DNA of 64,000 nucleotides from an uncultured Kiritimatiellota bacterium (GTDB lineage: Bacteria; Verrucomicrobiota; Kiritimatiellia; RFP12; UBA1067), in assembly GCA_934667425.1 (NCBI GenBank), contig CAKULV010000001.1, forward strand, positions 240,817 through 304,816, written 5' to 3'. Positions 41,364 through 50,021 of this stretch are shown in pieces (the first letter of the stretch is position 1; each line of letters starts with the position of its first letter). Under the pieces are notes generated by a model. The model was given only the letters and a program-made list of their open reading frames with translations, did no database searches and was not told the origin of the DNA. The position numbers were made by a program, and so were the translations under genes.

Positions 41364-42746
41364 ATGAGACGTTCGGTTCGCTTCCTGCTGCTTGTCGGTG
41401 GTCTTGGCGGCCTCATGTGCGGCATCGACTTCGGGATAATTGCCGTATCATTGCCGTACATCCGTGCGCTTTCACTCTATACTGACGTGCAGATTGGCTG
41501 GATTGTCGGAGGCGTGATGCTTGGCGGCATATTCGCGTCGGCGGTCGGGGGGTGCCTGTGCGACAGGCTCGGCAGACGGGCTGCTCTTTTGTTTGCGGCA
41601 TTGCTTTTCCTTGTTGCGATTCCTGTAATATGTCTGTCGGGGCGCAGTTTCAGCGTGATAATGGCCGGGCGGATGTTGCAGGGCATGAGTTGCGGTCTGC
41701 TCAGCATGGCGATGCCGCTTTACCTCGCGGAGGCGCTTCCGGCAGATTGCCGTGGAAGGGGGACGGCGATATTCCAGCTGTTCCTTGGCATTGGACTTGT
41801 CCTTGCATCCATTTCCGGAATTGTGCTTGCGAATGTCTTTGGCGCTGCGGATGCGGCGGCAGATCAGGTTTCGGATACGGCGAAGTCGATGGCCTGGCGG
41901 ATTAGTTTCTGGTGGACTCTCCTGCCGGGTGCAGCCTTGCTCGCATGCACATGTCTCGCTTCAGAGTCGCCTGCATGGCTGGAGCGGAAGTTGAATCACA
42001 ATGGCGCGAGAGAACGAGAGCGGACGGGTGCGCCGTCCGTCATGATGGCTTCGGATACATTGTTCCAACGCAAGTATGTAATCCCGTTCCTGCTGGCTCT
42101 GGCGGTGCTTACGCTCAATAAGCTCATTGGCTTCGGGTGCGTGGTGCCGTATGCGGTGGTGCTGTTCCAGAAGGCGGGTCTCGCAGGGGCTTGGGGCAAT
42201 GCGGGGGACTGTGCTATCAAGGTTCTGAATCTTGCCGTAACGCTTCTTGTCGTTGGCCTTGTGGAACGGAAGGGCCGCACATTCCTGTTGCGTATTGGGA
42301 CGGCAGGGCTCTCGGTCTCGCTTGCGTTCATAGGCTTGATCTTCTTTGCCATGGAGCGAGGGTGGCTTGCGCCGTCATTTGGGACGGGGTGCCTCACGCT
42401 CGCGTCTTTCCTCGCCCTTGTGTTCTTCTACGCATTCGGCCCGGGCGTATGTGTGTGGCTCGTGCTTTCGGAACTGATGCCAACGAGGATTCGCGCAAAG
42501 GGGATGTCCATTGCGCTCTTCTCAAACCAGTTCGTCGCCTGGGGGCTTGCAGCGGCATTTCTGCCGGTCGCGAACGTCGGAGGGTTCGGCCTGGTGTTCC
42601 TGTTTTTCGCGACGATGGGAATGCTGTATTTCGCGACGGCGCGGCTCATCCCGGAGACGAAGGGGAAGTCGTTGGATGAGCTTGAGGCGCTTTTTGATAT
42701 AATGTCAGACACTGGCAAAGAAACAAAGAAAGGAATCGAGTCGTGA
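41364..42746 (+). CDS. MFS sugar-porter family transporter
   Basis: This 460-residue inner-membrane protein has 12 predicted hydrophobic segments and sugar-porter signatures: GGCLCDRLGRRAALL (loop 2-3), GRMLQGMSCGLLSMAMPLYL (segment 4-5), a central loop with ASESPAWLERK, and the C-terminal PETKGKSLDELE. Members import hexoses, pentoses or polyols by proton symport. The ATG lies 4 nt after the dehydrogenase stop without a clear ribosome site, so translation is probably coupled. It would supply the sugar acid or sugar handled by the aldolase and dehydrogenase. Confidence 0.92.
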   Translation: MRRSVRFLLLVGGLGGLMCGIDFGIIAVSLPYIRALSLYTDVQIGWIVGGVMLGGIFASAVGGCLCDRLGRRAALLFAALLFLVAIPVICLSGRSFSVIMAGRMLQGMSCGLLSMAMPLYLAEALPADCRGRGTAIFQLFLGIGLVLASISGIVLANVFGAADAAADQVSDTAKSMAWRISFWWTLLPGAALLACTCLASESPAWLERKLNHNGARERERTGAPSVMMASDTLFQRKYVIPFLLALAVLTLNKLIGFGCVVPYAVVLFQKAGLAGAWGNAGDCAIKVLNLAVTLLVVGLVERKGRTFLLRIGTAGLSVSLAFIGLIFFAMERGWLAPSFGTGCLTLASFLALVFFYAFGPGVCVWLVLSELMPTRIRAKGMSIALFSNQFVAWGLAAAFLPVANVGGFGLVFLFFATMGMLYFATARLIPETKGKSLDELEALFDIMSDTGKETKKGIES

Positions 42747-44278
42747 AATCATCGGTAGTGTTCGCTTTTTCGGCAGTTCTGCTGGCGCCTTCGCTTTTCG
42801 CAAAGATCGAAATGGCGACGCCTTTTTCGGATGGCATGGTGCTTCAGCGCGAGATGGATGTTCCGGTGTGGGGCAAGGCGGAACCAGGAAGGAAGGTAAA
42901 GGTGTCCTTTGCCGATTCATGCGTCGAGACGGTGGCCGCAGCTGACGGGGCTTGGTCTGTGAAACTGCCAAAGATGGCGGCATCGAAGGAAAGCCGTGTG
43001 CTGCGTGTTGCCGAATGCGTGTCAGGGTGGCTTTGGGATGAAGAGACGGATGTGGCCGAGATCTCCGACGTGCTTGTTGGCGAGGTGTGGATGTGTTCCG
43101 GCCAGTCGAACACCGATTGCCCGATCTGGGGTGGCAGCCCGCGCTACCGCGATGGATGGGGCGCGATGACCCTTTCGAGCACGGACAAGCCGTTTGTGCG
43201 TCTCGTCAAGACTCCGCTCGCCGCTTCGGAAACGCCGCGCTACGGGTACAAGGTTGAATGGGTAAAGATGACCCCGGCCATGCTCGAAGGCCTCAGGAAG
43301 GGGAGACGGATGCCTTCCGCGATGGGCTACTACTATGCGCTTGAGCTCGCCAACTCGCTCGACATCCCGATTGGCCTTGTGGACAGTTCGTGGGGCGGCA
43401 CGAACATTGACGCCTGGACGCCGCGCTCCGGCTATGAGGGGCTCTCGGGCCTCGACGCCGAGCGCGACTGGAAGATCGTCTCCGCGAAGGGCTGGAAGGA
43501 TGAAATGCGCAAGGGGCCGATCAGAGGTTGGATCCAGCAGCCGTCCGCCCTCTGGAACGGCATGGTCGCAGCCTATGTGCCGATGGCGTGCCGAGGCTTC
43601 ATATGGTACCAGGGCTGCCACAATGCGGGCGAGTACCAGCGCTACGCGAACAAGATGCATGCGCTCTACAACGGATGGGCGAAGGAGTTCGCCAATCCCG
43701 CGATGAAGCTCTATTTCGTGCAACTCGCGCCCTGGGGCTACACCGGCATCGCCAACATTCAGATGGCGCAGGCACAGTTCGATGCGGAGGAGCCGAACGC
43801 GGGCATGGCCGTAATAAACGATGTCGGCAACCTGAAGGACATCCATCCGAACGACAAGCGCACCGTCGCCAAGAGGCTTGCGCTCCATGCACTCCGCCGC
43901 GACTACGGCTGGGCATCCGTGCAAGACAACTCGCCGACGCTCAAAAGCTGGAAGATCGAGGGTGATGCCTTCGTCCTCTCGTTCAACGACGCGGAGGGCT
44001 GGTATGTCTACAATCCCGACCGCTCGGTCGACGTCGGCTTCGAGATCTGCGGGCCGGACGGCGTCTGGAAGCCGGCGAAGATCCGGAATCTTGTCGAGGG
44101 TAAGGACCGCAACGGCAAGCCCAGGTGGGACGGCGCCGTGAAGGGGAGGGACCTCATCGTCGTGGCGGATGGCGTCAAAGAGCCTGTCAAGCTCCGCTAT
44201 CTCCATTCGGGGCCCTGGTTCGGCGCACTCTACAGCGATGCCTGTCTGCCGCTTGGAGCGTTCGCCATCGGGAAGTGA
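42743..44278 (+). CDS. Secreted SASA-family carbohydrate acetylesterase
   Basis: The GTG at 42743 overlaps the transporter stop (GTGA) and is preceded by AAAGGA. The 511-residue product has signal peptide MKSSVVFAFSAVLLAPSLFA, then a small beta domain and an SGNH-type hydrolase of the sialate-O-acetylesterase family: WMCSGQSNTDCPIWGG with the nucleophile Ser, GLVDSSWGGTNIDAW, FIWYQGCHNAGEYQRYANKM, and the catalytic DIHPNDKRTVAKRLA (Asp and His). Such enzymes deacetylate sialic acids or acetylated plant glycans outside the cytoplasm. It would expose sugars for uptake by the adjacent porter. Confidence 0.9.
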   Translation: MKSSVVFAFSAVLLAPSLFAKIEMATPFSDGMVLQREMDVPVWGKAEPGRKVKVSFADSCVETVAAADGAWSVKLPKMAASKESRVLRVAECVSGWLWDEETDVAEISDVLVGEVWMCSGQSNTDCPIWGGSPRYRDGWGAMTLSSTDKPFVRLVKTPLAASETPRYGYKVEWVKMTPAMLEGLRKGRRMPSAMGYYYALELANSLDIPIGLVDSSWGGTNIDAWTPRSGYEGLSGLDAERDWKIVSAKGWKDEMRKGPIRGWIQQPSALWNGMVAAYVPMACRGFIWYQGCHNAGEYQRYANKMHALYNGWAKEFANPAMKLYFVQLAPWGYTGIANIQMAQAQFDAEEPNAGMAVINDVGNLKDIHPNDKRTVAKRLALHALRRDYGWASVQDNSPTLKSWKIEGDAFVLSFNDAEGWYVYNPDRSVDVGFEICGPDGVWKPAKIRNLVEGKDRNGKPRWDGAVKGRDLIVVADGVKEPVKLRYLHSGPWFGALYSDACLPLGAFAIGK

Positions 44279-44299
44279 GCCGCAGGTTCCGGGCAGGGG

Positions 44300-44329
44300 T
44301 TGCGGCGCATGATGCATATGTGCTATAAT
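44300..44329 (+). promoter_or_regulatory. Promoter of infC
   Basis: TTGCGG (44300-44305), 18 nt, then TATAAT (44324-44329) with a preceding TGC. The leader from about 44337 to 44392 contains CGTTTTCGCTT and GAAGCGAAAAG, which can pair as a hairpin (TTTTCGCTT with AAGCGAAAA). Confidence 0.65.
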
Positions 44330-44392
44330 GTGCCACGTTTTCGCTTGGAAGCGAAAAGAAACTAATACGCAAACAACAACGAGAGGTGAGGT

Positions 44393-45007
44393 ATCGCTAC
44401 ATTCACTCGCGTCAACTACAAGATTCGCGTACCTGCGGTGCGCGTTCTTGACGCAAATGGTCAGATGCTCGGCGTAATGCCGACGAACCAGGCCCAGCGC
44501 ATGGCGGAAAGCCAGGGGCTCGATCTGGTTGAAATAACTCCGAATGCGCAGCCGCCGGTCTGTAAGATAATGGACTACGGCAAATTCCGCTATGAGGAGT
44601 CGATTAAGGCGAAGCAGCAGCGCAAGGCCCAGAAGACCACACAGGTGAAGGAAGTCAAGTTCCATCCCGGAACGGATGTCGGAGACCTGAAGCACAAGCT
44701 GCGCCAGATACGCCAGTTCCTCGGTGACGGGAACAAGGTGCGGCTTTCCCTCCAGTTCCGCGGGCGTGAAAACGCCCATCGCGACATCGGCGAGGACAAG
44801 ATCTCGGAGGTGCTGGATCTTCTCAGGGACGAATGCACCGTAGAGAACGCCCCGCGCACCGACGGCCGCGTCCACAGCTGCCTTATCGGGCCGCCGCGCG
44901 CGAAGAAGGGCGGGGTCCCGTCCAAGCCGTCGATAGTGGTGGCCTCAGCCCCTGACGGGGCTCTCTCCGCGCCGCCGCCGAACGGCATCCACATCAAGAT
45001 TGGCTGA
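44393..45007 (+). CDS. infC: Translation initiation factor IF-3 with AUC start codon
   Basis: IF-3 binds the 30S subunit and proofreads start codons. The conserved N-terminus TRVNYKIRVPAVRVLDANG begins just after a TGA at 44387, and no ATG, GTG or TTG lies before it. The only sensible start is ATC at 44393, six nt behind GAGAGG. E. coli infC likewise uses a rare AUU start for autoregulation by IF-3. The rest is normal: LDLVEITPNAQPPVCKIMD, GKFRYEESIKAKQQRKAQK, HRDIGEDKISEVLD. A 30-residue C-terminal extension (AKKGGVPSKPSIVVASAPD) goes beyond typical IF-3. A later GTG at 44438 would cut conserved residues. rpmI-rplT do not follow; ispF does. Confidence 0.93.
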   Translation: MATFTRVNYKIRVPAVRVLDANGQMLGVMPTNQAQRMAESQGLDLVEITPNAQPPVCKIMDYGKFRYEESIKAKQQRKAQKTTQVKEVKFHPGTDVGDLKHKLRQIRQFLGDGNKVRLSLQFRGRENAHRDIGEDKISEVLDLLRDECTVENAPRTDGRVHSCLIGPPRAKKGGVPSKPSIVVASAPDGALSAPPPNGIHIKIG

Positions 45008-45071
45008 CGTCGCCGTCTCCCTTCCCTGGAGACGCCATTTCCGGATCTATGTTTTCATTGCGGGGGCAATG

Positions 45072-45569
45072 ATGAGGGTTGGCTTCGGATATGATTCGCA
45101 CCGGTTTGCGGCAAATGAGCCGTTTGATGGAGACGTTGCCCAGAAACTGGGCGGCGTTCCCATCCATGGTTGCCCGAAGCTGATCGGGCATTCGGATGCC
45201 GATGTGCTGATACATGCCGTGATCGATGCCCTGCTTGGGGCTGCGGCCTTGGGCGACATCGGCTCCCATTTCCCGGATACCGATCCCCGTTGGCGCGGAG
45301 CCGACTCTGCGGTCATGTTGTGCTCGGTAGTAAAGGAGATTGGCGATGCCGGGTATGACATCGGCAACGTCGATGCCACGGTGATATGCGAGCGGCCAAG
45401 GATTCGTCCTTTCGTCAACGCGATAAGGGCAAGGCTCGCCGCATACCTTGATGTCCCCGAGACTTCCGTTTCCGTGAAGGGAAAGACGAACGAAGGCATG
45501 GATGCCGTTGGCGCAGGCGTCGGGATCGAGGTGCATGCCGTTGCCATGCTTGTGCCCTGCAGGGATTGA
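45072..45569 (+). CDS. ispF: 2-C-methyl-D-erythritol 2,4-cyclodiphosphate synthase
   Basis: IspF makes the cyclic diphosphate intermediate of the MEP isoprenoid pathway in the cytoplasm. The 165-residue protein has the zinc-binding GYDSHRF, IGHSDADVLIHAVIDALLG (zinc His and Asp), GDIGSHFPDTD, and the C-terminal KGKTNEGMDAVGAGVGIEVHA. A five-residue insertion near residue 18 (NEPFDGDVAQK) is slightly unusual. The ATG at 45072 is four nt from GCGGGGGC; an adjacent in-frame ATG at 45069 could also serve. It follows infC by 64 nt, and its stop overlaps a possible TTG of the glycosyltransferase gene. Confidence 0.95.
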   Translation: MRVGFGYDSHRFAANEPFDGDVAQKLGGVPIHGCPKLIGHSDADVLIHAVIDALLGAAALGDIGSHFPDTDPRWRGADSAVMLCSVVKEIGDAGYDIGNVDATVICERPRIRPFVNAIRARLAAYLDVPETSVSVKGKTNEGMDAVGAGVGIEVHAVAMLVPCRD

Positions 45570-45574
45570 CGGCT

Positions 45575-46630
45575 ATGGATGTCGTGTTGCTGATACCGGC
45601 CTACGAGCCTGTGGCTGGCCTGGTTGATTATGTCGATAGGCTCTCCGAACATGGCTTTCGCCGGATAGTTGTAGTCGATGACGGCTCCGGCGAGGCGTAT
45701 CGCGCGCTATTCGACGAGCTGTCCGATAGGCCATGCTGCACCGTGCTGCGCCACGAGGCGAACCGCGGAAAGGGCTCGGCGCTGAAGACCGGCCTCGCGT
45801 TCATCGGTTCCCGCTTCGCGGACGCAAAGGGCGTAGTCACCGCCGACTCCGACGGACAGCATGATGTCGAGGATTGCCGGCGGCTTGCCGAGGCGCTGCT
45901 CGACGATCCGGGGAAACTCTATCTCGGCAGCAGGGATTTCTCGCAATCCTCGGTCCCGTTCCTTTCGTGGTGGGGGAACCGCTGGGCTACGGCTGCTTTC
46001 GGACTGGTACACGGCAAATGGCTTCCGGATACCCAAACCGGGCTGCGGGCGTTCTCGTCATCGTTGCTGCCGTTTCTCGTTGGCGTGAAGGGCGACGGGT
46101 TTGAGTATGAAATGGGCGTGCTGATCTCTGCCGCAAGGGCCGGAATCGCTTTTGGGATCGTCCCGATCCGCACGATATATGAAGACGGCAACGCCGGCAC
46201 GCATTTCAGCCCGCTGAGGGATACGATCCGCATCAACAGGCTTGTCTTAGCCGACTTCTTCCGCTTCGCCGGCGTCTCGATTGCATCCTTTGCGCTTGAC
46301 CAGGCGCTGGCTTGGGCGTTTGCGGCCGTCCTTGCCGCCTGCGGAACGGAGCGCTATGGCGTAATATGGGCGAGCGGCCTCACGGCGCGTCTGCTCAGTT
46401 CGGTGTTCACCTATTCCGTGAACCGGGCATTTGTCTTCCGCTCGTCGGGGCCGGTGGCGTCGTCCGCGTGGAAGTACGCGCTTCTGTGCATCGCCGTTAT
46501 AATGGTGAGCAACGCAGGCGTTTCCCTGCTTTCGACGATCGGCGCATCCCGTGGCTTGGCGAAGCTGATCTGCGACGTGGTCCTGTGCGTCGCCGGCTAC
46601 CGCATCCAGTCGAGGTTCATCTTCAGGTAG
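45575..46630 (+). CDS. Fusion of GT2 (dolichol-phosphate-mannose-synthase-like) and GtrA-like membrane domain
   Basis: Residues 1-210 are a GT-A glycosyltransferase 2 domain: VVLLIPAYEPVAGLVDYVD, RRIVVVDDGSGEA, NRGKGSALKTGLAF, VTADSDGQHDVEDC (the DxD-like metal site) and DTQTGLRAFSSSLL. Residues about 225-351 form four membrane segments of the GtrA/DPMS flippase family (FFRFAGVSIASFALDQALAWAF in parts, VFTYSVNRAFVFR, IQSRFIFR). It probably moves a sugar onto undecaprenyl phosphate and flips it for cell-surface glycan decoration. The ATG at 45575 follows CAGGGA by nine nt. The GtrA domain normally ends near xRxxFR, so the FIFR end here is a family feature and not the surface-protein tail. Confidence 0.9.
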   Translation: MDVVLLIPAYEPVAGLVDYVDRLSEHGFRRIVVVDDGSGEAYRALFDELSDRPCCTVLRHEANRGKGSALKTGLAFIGSRFADAKGVVTADSDGQHDVEDCRRLAEALLDDPGKLYLGSRDFSQSSVPFLSWWGNRWATAAFGLVHGKWLPDTQTGLRAFSSSLLPFLVGVKGDGFEYEMGVLISAARAGIAFGIVPIRTIYEDGNAGTHFSPLRDTIRINRLVLADFFRFAGVSIASFALDQALAWAFAAVLAACGTERYGVIWASGLTARLLSSVFTYSVNRAFVFRSSGPVASSAWKYALLCIAVIMVSNAGVSLLSTIGASRGLAKLICDVVLCVAGYRIQSRFIFR

Positions 46631-46693
46631 GCGGCGCGTTTGCCGGAGCGCCTGTCTTGTGCGACGGCGCTCGCCGCGTTCGGGATGGGCCCC

Positions 46694-47887
46694 CTATGGC
46701 GTCGCGCCTTTCTTCCACCGCAGCGGTGATTTGCCGACGTAGCGCTTGAACGTTCGGCTGAAGTCGGTCGCGGAAGCGTATCCGCATACGCCGGCGATCG
46801 TTTCGATCGAATTCATGCCGCCGCGCAGCTGCTCCTTGGCTTGTTCGATCCTCCGCAGGTGGATCTCGTCAAGGATGGTCGCTTTCCGGAACTGCCTGAA
46901 CCTGAGGTTCGCGAGGCTTGCCGAGCAGCCAATCTCCCGGATGACGTCGGACGGGGTGATCCCCTGGCAGGCGTGCGTCCGGATGAACTCGATCGCGGCG
47001 GAAACGTGCCTGCAGTGGGTGCGCATGCCGTTTGCCGACGCCCGGCGGACGATTTTCTTCACGCCGAACGGACGGCTTGCGACATTGCGCGCGCGCCCCA
47101 GCATCAGCGAGTCCAAAAGTTCGGCGGCGATTCGTCCGGCCAGCGAGAAGTCCGGCTCAATGCTGGTCAGCGTGACCGGGAGGTTCTCGCAGATTGTTTC
47201 GTCGTTGTCCACGCTGACGATGGCGACATCCTCGGGGATGGAGATATTCAGCTTGGCGCAAGCCGTGGCGATCTGTTTCGCGCAGATGTCGTTGACGGCG
47301 AAGATCCCGCAGGGCTTTGGCAGGTGCAGGAGGAATCGCGCGAGGTCCTTGTCGTGTTCTTGGATTGCGCAGGGTTCTGCCATCGTGAATTCATGATAGG
47401 TCTTGCCGTGCTGAAGGATGATCCTGCGAAAGGCTTCGCCGCGCTTCTCGCTCCATGCCAGCGGCTCGAACCACTTGACGAAGGCGAAGCCGTCGAGGCC
47501 CAGCTGGAGGAGTTCCTTTGCGGCAAGCTTGGCGATGGCTTCGCTGTCGTTGTAGACGCAGACGGCGGGTTTGTCTCTCGGCGACGGGCTCTGATCGAGG
47601 AAGACCGTTGGTATCCGCCGGAAGTCGCGGCTTTGGAAGCAGGAGCGACCACTGCACTCGATTATGCAACCGTCCGGGTGCCACATGTCAAACAGGGCCT
47701 TGAGGTTGACTCGGTCCGGCGCCTTTGCCTCGCGATAGTATTCGAATGCGGCGCTCATGTATTCAACGGTATGGACAGACCAATTGCGCGTGTTGGCATG
47801 CCTGAAGATGGCATCCGTTCCCAGCTGATTCAAGCGGGAGAAGGAGGACCGGAAGAGCAGGATGGATTTCATTGGGATCGATTTCAT
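46694..47887 (-). CDS. XylR-like regulator: LacI-type sensor plus AraC helix-turn-helix (second)
   Basis: The 397-residue protein has a LacI-fold sensor (about 5-280, with PCGIFAVNDICAKQIATAC and PEDVAIVSVDNDETICEN) and a C-terminal AraC domain (about 290-395, with GITPSDVIREIGCSASLAN and IETIAGVCGYASATDFSRTF). It is divergent from the glycan-enzyme operon starting at 47994 and probably controls it in response to a sugar. A minus-strand extended -10 (TGATATAAT) ends eight nt before the ATG at 47887, again predicting a leaderless message. A second ATG five codons later is possible. It differs from the XylR-like protein at 7255 in most positions. Confidence 0.9.
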   Translation of the reverse strand: MKSIPMKSILLFRSSFSRLNQLGTDAIFRHANTRNWSVHTVEYMSAAFEYYREAKAPDRVNLKALFDMWHPDGCIIECSGRSCFQSRDFRRIPTVFLDQSPSPRDKPAVCVYNDSEAIAKLAAKELLQLGLDGFAFVKWFEPLAWSEKRGEAFRRIILQHGKTYHEFTMAEPCAIQEHDKDLARFLLHLPKPCGIFAVNDICAKQIATACAKLNISIPEDVAIVSVDNDETICENLPVTLTSIEPDFSLAGRIAAELLDSLMLGRARNVASRPFGVKKIVRRASANGMRTHCRHVSAAIEFIRTHACQGITPSDVIREIGCSASLANLRFRQFRKATILDEIHLRRIEQAKEQLRGGMNSIETIAGVCGYASATDFSRTFKRYVGKSPLRWKKGATP

Positions 47888-47895
47888 GGGGGTGG

Positions 47896-47904
47896 ATTAT
47901 ATCA
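47896..47904 (-). promoter_or_regulatory. Extended -10 of the second XylR-like gene
   Basis: The minus strand reads TGATATAAT followed by CCACCCCC (8 nt) and the ATG at 47887. Confidence 0.6.
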
Positions 47905-47966
47905 GATCCGTTGTCGTATCTGTCATGAAACTATTGTCTTAAATGTCAGGTCCGCAAATGCGCATC

Positions 47967-47975
47967 TGCTACAAT
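47967..47975 (+). promoter_or_regulatory. Extended -10 of the glycan-enzyme operon
   Basis: TGCTACAAT, divergent from the regulator promoter with about 60 nt between the two -10 boxes, precedes an AAGGAGG site (47984-47990) and a GTG start at 47994. Confidence 0.55.
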
Positions 47976-47993
47976 ACGCGCAGAAGGAGGAAC

Positions 47994-50021
47994 GTGGAGA
48001 CAACAAGGGCATTGGCGATCGCGGGGCTGTTGCTTGCCGGCGCATCCTCGGCACATGCCGGTATGGAAGTGGCGTTTGACGGCGCGAACGTGCTGCGGCA
48101 CATCCGCTATGGCGAGGCGACGTTCGCGACGGGCGGCGGCGAGCTGTGGACGGCGGAGTTCTCCGCCGGCTCGAATCGGGAGGAGCGGCTGACGGTTTCG
48201 CCGTCCATGGCAACGTCGCGGGCCTATCGGGAGTCGGATACGGAGATCGTCCTTGCATGGCGCGATCTGCCGCTTGGGACGGAGAGGGCTGCTCTGGATG
48301 CCGAGGTCGTCATAGACAGGCGCGCGGACGGATCGCTCGCCTGGCGCTTGCGGTTTGACAACCGCTCCGAGAAGTGGGCGTTGCTGACGACTGATTTCCC
48401 GAGGCTTGGCCGCTTGACTGCGAACGGCGAGGCGGATGTGATGCTGCCATGGAAGGATCACGGCGCCCGCCTTTTCCGGAATCGTGCGGGAGGTCCGAAA
48501 GAGTCGCGCTTCCAGTATCTCGGGCACTATCCGCAGGTTGCCGCCGCCTTTGTCGGCTCTGACGGGCTCTATCTGGCTGCGGAGGACCCGGATGCCCGGC
48601 AGAAGACGATGGTGGTTGACGGCGAGCAGAACATTCGCTTCCATACGCCGGTCGAATGGGGCGGAGTGCCTGGAAAGGCGGCCGAAGGCCCGCGCTACCC
48701 CGTTGTGACGGCTCCCCTCAAGGGCGACTGGTGGGCGGCGGCACGGCGGTACCGGGCATTCGCCCTGAAGCAGAAATGGTGCGCGAAGGGTCCCATCAAG
48801 GACATTCCGGCATATCCGCGTCGGATGGCGGAGATCCCGCTTTGGATCAACGTACACTGCCATCCGGCTGAGGTCTCCAACATTTTGGTCCGGGCTAAGG
48901 CGGTGTTCCCGGATTTTGCGACGGGGCTTCACTGGCACCTCTGGCAGCATTCGGGGCATGACGTCAACTATCCCGAATACTTCCCCGCGCAGCCCGGCAC
49001 GAGGGAGTGCATCGCCTTCTGCGAGTCGATCGGGCAGGTGCCGATGCCCTATGCCAACGGGCGCCTGTGGAGCGCATCGACTTCTGGGTTCCTGATGGCC
49101 GAGCCGTATGCCGTGATGAAGGTGGACGGCTCGCGGGCGATAGAGAAGTACGCGCCGTGGACGCCGCCGCTTGCGGTCATGTGCCCGGCCTGCCCTGCGT
49201 GGCGCCGCGTGATGCAACGCTTTGCCGGGCGCATCCTCGGCGAGCTGGGCGCGACATCGCTCTTCCTGGACCAGATCGGCGCGGCGGAAGGGCAGCCTTG
49301 CTACGATCCGGGGCATCCCCATCCTGCGGGCGGCGGCGGATGGTGGTACGAAGGGTATGCGGCGGCGCTGGCACCGATTCGTAAGGCCTACAACGACAGG
49401 GGGGCGTTCCTGACGACGGAAGGGGAGTGCGAGGCCTACATCGGCATGGTGGACGGCTTTCTGCAGGTCGTCGGCCGCACTCCTGAGGACGTGCCGTTCA
49501 TGAACGCGGTCTATTCCGGCTACACGACGTATTTCGGAAGCCCAGAGAACAACGACGACGATCCGGGGGCCTTCCGCGCACTTCAGACTCGCGAGCTCTT
49601 GTGGGGCAATTCGCTCGGCTGGTTCCTGCAGGACATCCTCGACCGTCCTGACAAGTGCGCCATCCTGAGGCAGTTGTGCGCATTCCGGCAGAGGCACATG
49701 GACGTTCTGGCCTACGGGAATCTAATGGACGAGATGCGCATCGTCTCGCCGATCGGCCGAAAGACGTACGAATGGCTCGGACGTCGTCCGCACTATCGCC
49801 TTTTCGACAAGACGTACAGGCTTCCGCCCAGCTCGTTCGCGACTATGCCGGACGTGATCGGGAACTGGTGGCGCCGCGCCGACGGGCGGATCGTCCTTCT
49901 TGCGGCCAACCTGACGGACAGGACGCAGCGCGTGGAGTATCGCGTCTACGGAAGCGACAGGACGGCAAGCGCCCAACTTGCGCCCTATGAGCTTGTGGTT
50001 AGGCAGGAGGTGAAGGAATGA
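47994..50021 (+). CDS. Secreted DUF6259-like putative glycoside hydrolase
   Basis: The GTG at 47994 follows AAGGAGG by 3 nt and opens signal peptide METTRALAIAGLLLAGASSA-HA. The 675-residue product has an N-terminal beta-sandwich (about 25-260) and a TIM-barrel domain (about 280-560) with LWINVHCHPAEVSNILVRA, GLHWHLWQHSGHDVNYPEY, LGATSLFLDQIGAAEG and FLTTEGECEAYIGMVDG. The D in FLDQIG and the E in TTEGECE are candidate catalytic acids, as in clan-D-like alpha-glycosidases. This matches the DUF6259 family as I recall it; the family has no settled activity. A final beta domain (WRRADGRIVLLAANLTD) completes it. It starts the operon under the divergent XylR-like regulator. Confidence 0.7.
   Translation: METTRALAIAGLLLAGASSAHAGMEVAFDGANVLRHIRYGEATFATGGGELWTAEFSAGSNREERLTVSPSMATSRAYRESDTEIVLAWRDLPLGTERAALDAEVVIDRRADGSLAWRLRFDNRSEKWALLTTDFPRLGRLTANGEADVMLPWKDHGARLFRNRAGGPKESRFQYLGHYPQVAAAFVGSDGLYLAAEDPDARQKTMVVDGEQNIRFHTPVEWGGVPGKAAEGPRYPVVTAPLKGDWWAAARRYRAFALKQKWCAKGPIKDIPAYPRRMAEIPLWINVHCHPAEVSNILVRAKAVFPDFATGLHWHLWQHSGHDVNYPEYFPAQPGTRECIAFCESIGQVPMPYANGRLWSASTSGFLMAEPYAVMKVDGSRAIEKYAPWTPPLAVMCPACPAWRRVMQRFAGRILGELGATSLFLDQIGAAEGQPCYDPGHPHPAGGGGWWYEGYAAALAPIRKAYNDRGAFLTTEGECEAYIGMVDGFLQVVGRTPEDVPFMNAVYSGYTTYFGSPENNDDDPGAFRALQTRELLWGNSLGWFLQDILDRPDKCAILRQLCAFRQRHMDVLAYGNLMDEMRIVSPIGRKTYEWLGRRPHYRLFDKTYRLPPSSFATMPDVIGNWWRRADGRIVLLAANLTDRTQRVEYRVYGSDRTASAQLAPYELVVRQEVKE

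Noticed and set aside
44438..45007. GTG at 44438 as the IF-3 start
   Set aside because: It would remove the conserved NYKIRVP segment and has no ribosome site, whereas ATC at 44393 has one at proper distance.
46600..46630. FIFR end of the GT2-GtrA protein as another member of the IR-tail group
   Set aside because: It is a membrane GtrA domain whose normal C-terminus ends similarly, without a signal peptide or beta-rich body.
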